DNA of 6,197 nucleotides from Patescibacteria group bacterium. GTDB lineage: Bacteria > Patescibacteriota > Patescibacteriia > 2-12-FULL-60-25. The DNA is taken from the NCBI GenBank assembly GCA_018824765.1, contig JAHJFW010000044.1, forward strand, positions 1-6,197, given 5' to 3'. The notes under the pieces are model-generated. The model ran no database searches. It worked only from the letters and a program-made list of their open reading frames with translations, and had not been told where the DNA came from. Shown here in pieces: positions 1-5,917 of this stretch; position 1 is the stretch's first letter; each line of letters opens with the position of its first letter. The position numbers and the translations under genes were made by a program.

Positions 1-2
1 CA

Positions 3-575
3 GATCCCGGCACCGGTCCGCGCACAGCGTATGTCACAATCCGCGTGCCGGCAGACGTCTTTGAGACAACTCTTAGCGAACTCAAGCAGGTTGGCGTCTT
101 AACTTTGCATGAAAGCGTGCACGGCCAAGATGTAACCGCCGAGTTCGTCGATCTTGAGGCTGATTTGCGCAATGCGCGCGCCGAAGAAACTTCATATCTG
201 GAAATCCTGAAAAAATCCGGGAGCATTGAAGAGGTCTTGGCTGTAACGCAACAGTTAGCGCAAGTCCGCGGACGCATCGAACGCCTTGAAGGCCGAAAAC
301 GTTATCTTGAAAACCAAACCGATTTGGCAACTATCTCTATCTCACTGACAGAAGAAACGCGCGTGGAATTGCCGACTAAAACTTGGCGGCCGCTTGAAGT
401 CACGCGCCAAGCTTTGCGCGATTTAGTCGCCGGTTTGCAAACGCTTGTGGATTTTCTGATCCGACTGGTCATCGCGGTTATCGGACTCCTTATTCCAATC
501 GCCCTCATCAGCGGCCTTCTCCTCTGGCTCGGCTGGCGCCTCGTCCGCATCATCCTCCGCCGCTTTCATCGCTAA
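3..575 (+). CDS. DUF4349 domain-containing membrane protein, 3' part (start outside window)
   Basis: The frame is open from the left edge, so the visible 190 residues are the C-terminal part of a longer protein. The GTG at 45 lies inside the domain and is not a likely true start. Visible residues about 8-117 fit the DUF4349 pattern: a strand reading AYVTIRVP, the segment VTAEFVDLEADLRN, then a charged helix at about 50-105 likely to form a coiled coil (EEVLAVTQQLAQVRGRIERL), then a strand with TISISL. A long hydrophobic stretch at about 150-183 is a membrane anchor, followed by a basic tail (RRFHR) expected on the cytoplasmic side. Members of the family are usually lipoproteins or signal-peptide proteins with the domain outside the membrane; the part that would show this is missing. 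The function of DUF4349 is not established. The gene is 57 nt upstream of the metabolic operon on the same strand, with no visible terminator between them. The family call is from recognition of the sequence pattern only. Confidence 0.8.
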   Translation, partial: DPGTGPRTAYVTIRVPADVFETTLSELKQVGVLTLHESVHGQDVTAEFVDLEADLRNARAEETSYLEILKKSGSIEEVLAVTQQLAQVRGRIERLEGRKRYLENQTDLATISISLTEETRVELPTKTWRPLEVTRQALRDLVAGLQTLVDFLIRLVIAVIGLLIPIALISGLLLWLGWRLVRIILRRFHR

Positions 576-590
576 GCTTATTTCATCCTA

Positions 591-618
591 ACTGAGTACT
601 GAGAACTGTGTACTGAGA
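591..618. repeat. 7-bp tandem repeat, consensus ACTGAGW, four units
   Basis: Four head-to-tail heptamers start at 591, 598, 605 and 612: ACTGAGT, ACTGAGA, ACTGTGT, ACTGAGA, and a fifth partial ACT begins at 619. Read as 14-mers, 593-606 and 607-620 match at 13 of 14 positions. The array fills half of the 57-nt gap between the DUF4349 gene and the transketolase operon and ends 14 nt before the start codon at 633. The repeat is directly visible. Its role is unknown: it could be a slippage product, a member of a dispersed heptamer family, or a protein-binding site in the operon leader. Confidence 0.85.
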
Positions 619-632
619 ACTTTTGCAAAACT

Positions 633-1499
633 ATGCCACATCTACACGAAAATAAAGTAAAACAGCTTGAGCTGATTGCCAATAAATTGCGCGAACATGT
701 CATACGCATGGTAGCAACCGCAAAAAGCGGCCATCAGGGCGGCTCGCTCGGCATGGCAGACATCTTCGCTGTCCTGTATTTCCATGAACTGCGGCACGAC
801 CCGAAAAATCCTGAATGGGAAAACCGCGATCGTCTTATATTGTCCAACGGCCATATCTGCCCCGTCCGTTATGCCGCCATGGCGGAAGCCGGATATTTTC
901 CAGTCTCAGAACTCTCAACACTCCGGAAACTCGGCACGCGTCTGCAAGGTCATCCCGAACGCACTCGGCTTCCGGGCGCGGAATCAACCAGCGGCCCGCT
1001 CGGGGAAGGCTTGCCGCAAGCCGCGGGCATGGCTTATGCCGCGAAAATGGACAAGAAAAAATGGCGCGTATATTGCGCCACCTCCGACGGCGAGCATGAG
1101 GCCGGCATCATTTGGGAGGCTATGATGTTCGCCGGAAAATACCGCCTCGACAACCTTATCTGCATCATAGACCGAAACAATATCCAGATTGACGGCGACA
1201 CAGAAGACATCATGCCCCTTGAGCCGCTCCGCGCAAAATACGAGGCTTTCAACTGGCATGTAATAGAATGCAACGGCAACGACATCGCTGATGTCGCGCG
1301 CGCCTTGGAAGAGGCGAAAAAAATCCACCAGCGGCCAATCTGCATTATTGCCCATACCATTCCGGGACGCGGCGTTTCATATATGGAGAACAACTACCTC
1401 TGGCACTCGCAGCCGTTCAAACCCGGTGAGGCTGAAAAGGCGCTTGCTGAATTGCACGCCATCGAATTGAAATTAAAGGCCGATCACGCCAAAAAATAA
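633..1499 (+). CDS. Transketolase, N-terminal (thiamine-diphosphate-binding) subunit
   Basis: This is one half of a split transketolase (EC 2.2.1.1), the thiamine-diphosphate enzyme that moves two-carbon ketol units between ketose and aldose phosphates in the non-oxidative pentose phosphate pathway; it should be cytoplasmic and pair with the next gene product. In the 288 residues, SGHQGGSLG (32-40) carries the conserved substrate/cofactor histidine H34, SNGH (71-74) and GPLGEG (121-126) are family motifs, and SDGEHEAG (151-158) followed by RNN (181-183) and IDG (186-188) forms the metal-cofactor site. The site usually begins GDG; here the first glycine is serine (S151), while D152, E154 and N183 are kept. 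The length fits N-terminal subunits, and 288 plus 338 residues together approximate a full one-chain transketolase. The ATG at 633 is the only plausible start, since no in-frame start lies just upstream; it has no Shine-Dalgarno site. Deoxyxylulose-phosphate synthase is a more distant relative and less likely, because that is normally one chain. Confidence 0.93.
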   Translation: MPHLHENKVKQLELIANKLREHVIRMVATAKSGHQGGSLGMADIFAVLYFHELRHDPKNPEWENRDRLILSNGHICPVRYAAMAEAGYFPVSELSTLRKLGTRLQGHPERTRLPGAESTSGPLGEGLPQAAGMAYAAKMDKKKWRVYCATSDGEHEAGIIWEAMMFAGKYRLDNLICIIDRNNIQIDGDTEDIMPLEPLRAKYEAFNWHVIECNGNDIADVARALEEAKKIHQRPICIIAHTIPGRGVSYMENNYLWHSQPFKPGEAEKALAELHAIELKLKADHAKK

Positions 1500-1500
1500 T

Positions 1501-2517
1501 ATGACAGCTCTAAAAAAATTCACAACCGCAAAAGAGGCGAAACTGGCCAATAAGCTGTTTCATCCGGACATCAAGCAAGAAGCGACGCGCAACGGGTATG
1601 GCGCCGGAATCGTTGCAGCCGCTGAAAAAAATCCCAACATCGTCGTCCTGTGCGCGGACCTGACAGACTCGACTCGGAACATGGATTTCAAAAAACGGTT
1701 TCCTGGCCGCTTTATCCAGATGGGCATCCATGAACAGCTCCTCGCCTCACTCGGGGCCGGCTTGGCCATGGCCGGAAAAATCCCCTTCATCACATCATAT
1801 GCCATGTTTTGTCCGGGGCGCGCATGGGAACAAATCCGCACCAACATTTGCCTAAACGACACGAATGTCAAAATTATCGGCAGCCATGCGGGCGTTTCCG
1901 TTGGGCCTGATGGCGCCACGCACCAGGCGATTGAAGATATAGCCATTATGCGTCCTATCCCGAACATCACGATCATTGCGCCGTGCGATGTCATTGAAGC
2001 GAAAAAGGCGACCATGGCCGTGGCTAAAGCGAACGGCCCATTCTACGTCCGTTACGCCCGCGAGAAAACGCCTGTCTTCACCACGAAAAAATCGCCTTTC
2101 AAAATCGGAAAAGCCGAAACCTTCAGAAACGGACGCGATGTTGCGATTATTGCCTGCGGGCCGCTCCTGTATAACGCGCTCAAAGCGGCGGATGAACTTG
2201 CGGCAGAAGGCGTGGAATGCGCAGTCATCAACTCACACACTATCAAACCGCTCGATGAAAAAGCCCTGCTTGCGGCCGCAAAAAAATACCGCGCCATCGT
2301 AACGGTTGAGGAACATCAAATCACCGGCGGACTCGGCGGAGCGATTGCAGAATATCTCGCAAAAACATATCCTGTACCCATGGAATTCATCGGCGTGCCC
2401 AACGCGTTCGGAGAATCCGGAGAACCTAATGAGCTTGTTGAAAAATTCGGCATGGGCGTGTCCGCAATCGTTCATGCGGTGCAAAAAGTCTTAAAGCGAA
2501 AAAGTCCCGCAGCTTAG
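1501..2517 (+). CDS. Transketolase, C-terminal (pyrimidine-binding) subunit
   Basis: This is the partner of the preceding subunit; the active site of transketolases forms between the two halves. In the 338 residues, about 23-190 form the pyrimidine-binding domain. It includes GIHEQ (75-79), whose E78 is the conserved glutamate that activates the thiamine aminopyrimidine ring, then TSYAMF (98-103), and GATHQAIEDIA (138-148), whose histidine H141 belongs to the active-site set. Residues about 200-330 form the C-terminal transketolase domain, with ACGPLLYNALKAADEL and VEEHQITGGLGG (269-280). The N-terminal 22 residues are lysine-rich and outside the usual domain. The gene starts 1 nt after the stop of the N-terminal subunit, which suggests coupled translation and equal amounts of both chains. 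No Shine-Dalgarno site is visible. It ends with TAG. No key residue appears to be missing. The split arrangement is common in archaea and many bacteria. Confidence 0.93.
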   Translation: MTALKKFTTAKEAKLANKLFHPDIKQEATRNGYGAGIVAAAEKNPNIVVLCADLTDSTRNMDFKKRFPGRFIQMGIHEQLLASLGAGLAMAGKIPFITSYAMFCPGRAWEQIRTNICLNDTNVKIIGSHAGVSVGPDGATHQAIEDIAIMRPIPNITIIAPCDVIEAKKATMAVAKANGPFYVRYAREKTPVFTTKKSPFKIGKAETFRNGRDVAIIACGPLLYNALKAADELAAEGVECAVINSHTIKPLDEKALLAAAKKYRAIVTVEEHQITGGLGGAIAEYLAKTYPVPMEFIGVPNAFGESGEPNELVEKFGMGVSAIVHAVQKVLKRKSPAA

Positions 2518-2527
2518 CCCTCGCAAT

Positions 2528-3106
2528 ATGCACAATGAAATGCCACGACAAGAAATAAACAAGGGGGAGCTGGCCGATACTGAAAAAAAGTCGGTCGGCA
2601 GAGCTCCGCTTGAGCGCGCAAAAGACGAGCGCACACTTTTACCAGACGCGGTTCGCGAATTTGAAATAAAACGCGACAGCATAAAGCGGCTTTCACGAGC
2701 CTTGGAAAATGAAATCCGGCTACTCGGTATGGATGCGCAAACAATCAAAATGAGGCTCAATAAATTGCAACGACCACGCAGCGAACAGACTTTGTATTCG
2801 TATATGGAAAAAGAAAATTTTGTGCCCGCAGAAATCGAAAAGCTCGAAAATTTCCTGCTGGGCAACTCACTGCATCGCGAAGTTCTGCAAGAAGCCGTAG
2901 AAGCGCTCAAAAATGATTCAAAACCTCCGGCTGATCTGGACCAAGTGCTCGGCGCATTGGAAAAACGCAGGGCTGAAAAAGTTTCGCAACTGTATAATAA
3001 AGGAGCTCAAAACATATCCGAAGAGGCTGACTACAAAGCCGCAACCAATGAATTAAAAAGTCTGTCCGACTTGCGCGAAAAATTAAGCGAACATTTTAAA
3101 CTATGA
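2528..3106 (+). CDS. Unrecognised charged, helical protein inside the sugar-phosphate operon
   Basis: I do not recognise this 192-residue protein. It is very rich in Lys, Glu, Arg and Leu, has no cysteine or tryptophan, and shows no signal peptide or membrane segment, so it should be cytoplasmic. The first 35 residues look disordered and polar. Residues about 40-82 (EFEIKRDSIKRLSRALENEI), 100-130 (AEIEKLENFLLGNSLHREVL) and 136-192 (VLGALEKRRAEKVSQLYNKG) read as amphipathic helices, and the last may be a coiled coil or helical hairpin. It begins 10 nt after the transketolase C subunit, and its TGA stop overlaps the ATG of the kinase as ATGA, so the two are probably translationally coupled. The start could be ATG 2528 or ATG 2540 (residue 5); neither has a Shine-Dalgarno site. 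Reality as a gene is supported by its length, tight packing and the overlap. A role as accessory or regulatory partner of the neighbouring enzymes is only inferred from position. Confidence 0.8.
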   Translation: MHNEMPRQEINKGELADTEKKSVGRAPLERAKDERTLLPDAVREFEIKRDSIKRLSRALENEIRLLGMDAQTIKMRLNKLQRPRSEQTLYSYMEKENFVPAEIEKLENFLLGNSLHREVLQEAVEALKNDSKPPADLDQVLGALEKRRAEKVSQLYNKGAQNISEEADYKAATNELKSLSDLREKLSEHFKL

Positions 3107-4128
3107 CAAAACCGTCAAGAAAACAAACTTTCGACCTGATAGCTATCGGCGAATCTCTTAGAGATGTTTTTTACATGATAAAAGAAGACGGCGAGAGCTG
3201 TCTGCTCGATAAAGAGCGTAACCTTCTTTGTTTCGAGTACGCTGAAAAAATCGCGGTCGCCAAAGTAGTCAAAGTGCCGGCTGCCGGCAATGCGAGTAAC
3301 GCGGCTGTCGGCGCATCCCGACTTGGTCTCAAATCCGCGCTGGTCAGCTGGATTGGAGAAGATGTTGCCGGCGAACTTTCACGAGAAGCGCTGGTTAAGG
3401 ATCGAGTAGACAGCCGGTATCTTCAAACCGACCCCGCCCACCCGACCAGCGAAGCGACAATTCTTGGTTATTCAGGCGAACGCACGCAGTTCGTATATTT
3501 CCAACCAAGAAAATACCGGCTTCCAAAACTCGCAAACGCGCGCTGTATTTACTACACTGCCATGGGGAAAAATTACGCGTCATTCAACAAAATGTTACTC
3601 AAACACTTGAAAGCGCATACTAATACTTTTTTCGCTTTTCAACCCGGCACCACCCACGTCCTCGGCGGTTTGAAACCAATCAGCGGCTTGATCGCCCACA
3701 GCGACTTATTCATCCTGAACAAAGACGAGGCGCATCATCTTTTGCCTAATGGTGATCGTACGACTCTGAACATGTTAGAGCGTTTCTTGCACTTGGGCGC
3801 AAAAATCGTTGTCATTACTGACGGAAAAAACGGCGCTGAAAGCTATAACGGAACCCATCATTGCCATATGCCGGTCTTTCCGGTAAATCCGCTGGAAAAA
3901 ACCGGCGCCGGCGACAGCTTTGCCATAGGCATGACTGCGGCAATACTTTTGGGCAAACCCATGGACGAGGCGCTCCGTTGGGGAACGACCAACAGTTGGA
4001 GCGTCATCCAGCATTATGGTCCGCAAAAAGGCCTGCTCACGACAAGCGAGATACGCAAAGTCCTTAAAAAATTTCCACGCATCAAGCCCAAGATAGTCAA
4101 ACACGCTCCGGCCATAGTGGGCGTATAA
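3103..4128 (+). CDS. PfkB-family (ribokinase-like) carbohydrate kinase
   Basis: This 341-residue protein is a cytoplasmic kinase of the ribokinase/PfkB family, which phosphorylates sugars, sugar phosphates or nucleosides using ATP. It opens with the family strand DLIAIGESLRDVF (11-23). Residues 59-90 (PAAGNASNAAVGASRLGL, then WIGEDVAG) hold the substrate-binding segment. NKDEA (206-210) matches the conserved N-x-x-E motif, VVITDGKNGAESYNG (236-250) is the nucleotide-binding strand, and EKTGAGDSFAIG (265-276) is PfkB signature 2, with D271 as the catalytic base. The Gly-Gly hinge common near residue 61 is Ala-Gly here. The N-terminal part (24-57) is somewhat longer than in short family members. 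Substrate cannot be read from sequence. The aldolase 5 nt downstream makes fructose-6-phosphate, tagatose-6-phosphate or sedoheptulose-7-phosphate reasonable guesses; ribose, ribose-1-phosphate or nucleoside kinase activity remains possible. The ATG overlaps the previous stop as ATGA and no Shine-Dalgarno site is seen, so translation probably depends on coupling. Confidence 0.88.
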   Translation: MTKPSRKQTFDLIAIGESLRDVFYMIKEDGESCLLDKERNLLCFEYAEKIAVAKVVKVPAAGNASNAAVGASRLGLKSALVSWIGEDVAGELSREALVKDRVDSRYLQTDPAHPTSEATILGYSGERTQFVYFQPRKYRLPKLANARCIYYTAMGKNYASFNKMLLKHLKAHTNTFFAFQPGTTHVLGGLKPISGLIAHSDLFILNKDEAHHLLPNGDRTTLNMLERFLHLGAKIVVITDGKNGAESYNGTHHCHMPVFPVNPLEKTGAGDSFAIGMTAAILLGKPMDEALRWGTTNSWSVIQHYGPQKGLLTTSEIRKVLKKFPRIKPKIVKHAPAIVGV

Positions 4129-4133
4129 ATCCT

Positions 4134-5051
4134 ATGCTTATTTCTGCAAAAAAAATCCTAACTGCGGCGCGCGCCAAGCGCTATGCCGTTCCGGCATTTA
4201 ATGTAAACAATCTTGAAATCCTGAAAGCAGTCATGTCGGCTGCGGAAAAAATACGCTCTCCGGTCATCATCCAAACGTCGGAAGGCGCGATTGAATATGC
4301 GGGGATAGAATACCTGGCGGCAATGATTCGCGTAGCAGCCAAAGGAAAAATTCCGGTGGTCATGCATCTCGACCATGGAAAAGACCTGCGCTACGTAAAA
4401 CTTGCGCTGGCCAATGGATACAATTCCATCATGATTGACGGTTCAGCGCTCCCCTATTTGAAGAATGTCGCGATCACAAAAAAAGTCGTTGCCCTCGCGC
4501 ATCCTAAAGGCGTTTCAGTCGAAGCTGAAATCGGAGCTTTGGCCGGAATCGAAGATCTGATAAGCGTAAAAGAAAAAGATGCGGCGCTGACAAACCCCGA
4601 GGAAGCCGTGCGCTTTGCAAAAGACACGAAATGCGACTCATTAGCAATCGCCATCGGCACTTCGCACGGCGCGTATAAATTCAAAGGCAAAACACACTTG
4701 GATATCGGGCGTTTGAAAAAAATCGCCAAGCTGGTAGCTCTCCCGATCGTACTCCATGGCGCTTCCGGCGTTCGGGAAGATCTTAAAACTATGGCTGAGA
4801 AATACGGAGCGAAACTGGGTGAAGCCCGCGGAGTCATGGATCAAGACATCAAGGCCGCCATCAAAAACGGCGTAGCCAAAATCAACATTGACACTGACCT
4901 GCGCTTGGCTTTTACAGCCGGCATGCGCGAAGCATTGCACGATCTCCCAAAAGTAATTGATCCGCGCAAACTGCTTGAACCCTCGAATATCCTTATGCGC
5001 GAAGTTGCAATGAGAAAAATGAGGCTTTTCGGAAGTGCCGGGAAGGCTTAA
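4134..5051 (+). CDS. Class II fructose-bisphosphate aldolase family protein
   Basis: This is a metal-dependent class II aldolase, which reversibly splits fructose-1,6-bisphosphate into dihydroxyacetone phosphate and glyceraldehyde-3-phosphate in glycolysis and gluconeogenesis. In the 305 residues: YAVPAFNVNN (17-26) is the family N-terminus; HLDHG (78-82) has the catalytic aspartate D80 and zinc ligand H81; VEAEIGALAG (129-138) has metal-site glutamate E132; GTSHGAYK (175-182) has zinc ligand H178 and LHGASG (207-212) has zinc ligand H208; INIDTDLRLAFTAGMRE (250-266) is the phosphate-binding and C-terminal signature. All expected active-site residues are present, and the length is normal for the short FbaA/GatY-type group. 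Tagatose-bisphosphate aldolase (GatY/KbaY) and related sugar-bisphosphate aldolases share these motifs, so the exact substrate is not certain. It follows the PfkB kinase by 5 nt, and the pairing suggests that the kinase product is its substrate. No Shine-Dalgarno site precedes the ATG, and no clear terminator follows the TAA. Confidence 0.93.
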   Translation: MLISAKKILTAARAKRYAVPAFNVNNLEILKAVMSAAEKIRSPVIIQTSEGAIEYAGIEYLAAMIRVAAKGKIPVVMHLDHGKDLRYVKLALANGYNSIMIDGSALPYLKNVAITKKVVALAHPKGVSVEAEIGALAGIEDLISVKEKDAALTNPEEAVRFAKDTKCDSLAIAIGTSHGAYKFKGKTHLDIGRLKKIAKLVALPIVLHGASGVREDLKTMAEKYGAKLGEARGVMDQDIKAAIKNGVAKINIDTDLRLAFTAGMREALHDLPKVIDPRKLLEPSNILMREVAMRKMRLFGSAGKA

Positions 5052-5081
5052 AAAAAGTCGTAAATACTGTAGTCGAGTCGG

Positions 5082-5111
5082 TTGACACGCACTGCTTTTT
5101 ATGTCACGATA
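5082..5111 (+). promoter_or_regulatory. Candidate promoter for the Gam-like gene
   Basis: A perfect sigma70-type -35 hexamer TTGACA lies at 5082-5087 in the 106-nt gap before the Gam-like gene. The -10 side is weak: with a 17-nt spacer the hexamer is CACGAT (5105-5110), matching TATAAT at three positions. The -35 match and its place upstream of a gene with its own strong ribosome binding site and terminator support separate transcription from the metabolic operon. The start point is not defined by sequence alone. Confidence 0.35.
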
Positions 5112-5113
5112 CG

Positions 5114-5133
5114 GCCGCCGTTAATTTGGCGGC
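5114..5133 (+). promoter_or_regulatory. Inverted repeat in the leader of the Gam-like gene
   Basis: GCCGCC (5114-5119) and GGCGGC (5128-5133) are perfect reverse complements around an 8-nt AT-rich loop, all GC in the stem. It lies just downstream of the candidate promoter and 11 nt before the AGGAG ribosome binding site. It could be an operator near the transcription start or an RNA hairpin in the 5' leader. No T-tract follows, so it is not a terminator of the upstream operon. Confidence 0.45.
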
Positions 5134-5144
5134 TTGTTCATTAC

Positions 5145-5149
5145 AGGAG
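5145..5149 (+). promoter_or_regulatory. Shine-Dalgarno site that decides the start of the Gam-like gene
   Basis: AGGAG at 5145-5149 lies 8 nt before ATG 5158 but only 2 nt before the in-frame ATG 5152, and it is inside the frame opened by TTG 5134. The spacing selects ATG 5158 as the start. This is the first strong Shine-Dalgarno site of any gene start in the window. Confidence 0.8.
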
Positions 5150-5157
5150 AAATGCCA

Positions 5158-5733
5158 ATGGCAAAAAAGAAGACTGCGAAACCGGGCATCGTGATGAAGA
5201 TAACGGAATTTCCGATCCCGCAAACCATTGAAGAGGCGGCGGACATGCTGGCGAAACTCGGCGAAACCCAACGCGAAGCCGAGGGCATTGCCGGCAGGAC
5301 GGACATCGAAGTAGCCCGCATCCGCCAGTCCGGGGGCGAGCTCATCGGGCCGCTACAGGCTAGCATGCAGGGAATGTTCAACGCCCTGCGCGCCTTTGCC
5401 GAAGCGCGTCGGCAAGAGCTGACAAACGGCGGCAAAACCAAACTGATCAAACTGCCGACCGGAGAAATGAAGTGGAGGACAACTCCTCCCAAAGTCGAAA
5501 TCGAAGATGAAGCTGCGCTCCTGAAGGCGATCGAGGGAACCGATCATTACGCACAATTCGCGTGCAACAAAACCTTCATCGACAAAGACGCGCTGAAAAA
5601 GGACGCTGAAACCGCAGCCACTCTGCCGGGCGTAACCATTACGCAGGGCGAAGATTTCCGCGTAAAACCTGAAAGCGCGAGCGGCGAGCTGACCGACGCC
5701 ACGATCCAAAAACTGCTCAAGGCGAGCGGATAA
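5158..5733 (+). CDS. Host-nuclease inhibitor Gam-like protein (phage Mu Gam family)
   Basis: Phage Mu Gam is a dimeric, Ku-related protein that binds the ends of double-stranded DNA and shields them from exonucleases; this 191-residue protein shows the family pattern. A long helical region (about 22-90, TIEEAADMLAKLGETQREAE onward) is the expected coiled-coil dimer arm. The DNA-ring part follows, with TGEMKWRTTPPKVEIEDE (101-118), FIDKDALKKD (140-149) and GVTITQGEDFRVKP (158-171), matching the usual order of a G-x-x-W-R strand, an (I/F)-x-K-(E/D)-A-L helix and a closing V-x-I-x-x-x-E-x-F-x-(V/I)-x-P strand. A basic N-terminus (MAKKKTAKPG) and a short C-terminal helix (176-189) extend the core. 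The length is close to that of Mu Gam. The gene has its own candidate promoter, ribosome binding site and terminator. It probably derives from a Mu-like phage or other mobile element, or is a domesticated end-protection protein. No transposase, repressor or integrase gene is visible here to decide. Confidence 0.85.
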   Translation: MAKKKTAKPGIVMKITEFPIPQTIEEAADMLAKLGETQREAEGIAGRTDIEVARIRQSGGELIGPLQASMQGMFNALRAFAEARRQELTNGGKTKLIKLPTGEMKWRTTPPKVEIEDEAALLKAIEGTDHYAQFACNKTFIDKDALKKDAETAATLPGVTITQGEDFRVKPESASGELTDATIQKLLKASG

Positions 5734-5759
5734 AACAAACCCATTCCGCCAAGCAATTC

Positions 5760-5785
5760 AAGAGGGACGCGTTCCCTCTTTTTTT
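5760..5785 (+). terminator. Rho-independent terminator after the Gam-like gene
   Basis: An 8-bp perfect stem, AAGAGGGA (5760-5767) with TCCCTCTT (5773-5780), encloses the 5-nt loop CGCGT, and a T run covers 5779-5785. It begins 26 nt after the Gam stop codon. The opposite strand has no comparable T-tract, so it acts in the + direction. It separates the Gam gene from the next gene, which therefore needs its own promoter somewhere in 5786-5906. Confidence 0.92.
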
Positions 5786-5906
5786 CTTAAAAACCAGCAA
5801 TAAACGGCTGGAAAAGTATTAGCGGTCTGCCAGCGCAACTTGACGGAAAACGATTTTTCTGCAATGCTCGGCCTGTTCCTTTCTTTATAAACACCCTTCG
5901 CGCAAC

Positions 5907-5912
5907 AAGGAG
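5907..5912 (+). promoter_or_regulatory. Shine-Dalgarno site of the gene at the right edge
   Basis: AAGGAG at 5907-5912 is a strong match to the anti-Shine-Dalgarno sequence, 5 nt before ATG 5918. It is the main reason for choosing that start. Confidence 0.7.
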
Positions 5913-5917
5913 CACTG

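Larger units (their letters stand above)
633..5051 (+). other. Predicted five-gene sugar-phosphate operon
   Basis: Five genes on one strand follow each other with gaps of 1 nt, 10 nt, a 4-nt ATGA overlap and 5 nt: transketolase N, transketolase C, unknown helical protein, PfkB-type kinase, class II aldolase. No terminator or promoter-sized gap separates them, so one transcript is the simplest reading. None of the five starts has a recognisable Shine-Dalgarno site. The first gene and the kinase share the same eight bases AAACTATG across their starts. No convincing promoter was seen in 576-632, so transcription may begin further upstream or within the DUF4349 gene. The downstream end is not marked by a clear hairpin; the next promoter-like element is at 5082. 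Confidence 0.75.

Noticed and set aside
984..1393. Two long minus-strand frames inside the transketolase N-terminal gene
   Set aside because: They are opposite a gene with clear family motifs, and their translations show no domain.
1560..2015. 151-codon minus-strand frame inside the transketolase C-terminal gene
   Set aside because: Shadow of a firmly identified gene; no motif and no ribosome binding site seen.
2491..2910. 139-codon minus-strand frame opposite the unrecognised protein
   Set aside because: The translation is Ser- and Phe-rich, as expected from the complement of a Lys/Glu-rich gene. The + strand frame has the tight packing and ATGA overlap.
4454..4837. 127-codon minus-strand frame in the aldolase gene
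   Set aside because: Opposite the metal-site region of a well-conserved aldolase; shadow.
5134..5157. Longer Gam start at TTG 5134 or ATG 5152
   Set aside because: The Shine-Dalgarno site would lie inside or only 2 nt from these starts; ATG 5158 has proper spacing.
5794..5811. CCAGC/GCTGG hairpin after the Gam terminator
   Set aside because: Only 5 bp with an 8-nt loop and no T-tract; expected by chance.
5840..5891. Promoter for the right-edge gene (TTGACG 5840-5845; TATAAA 5886-5891)
   Set aside because: The two elements are 40 nt apart and cannot pair. TTGACG has only a poor -10 at 17 nt, and TATAAA has no -35. TATAAA alone may be a real -10, but support is too thin.
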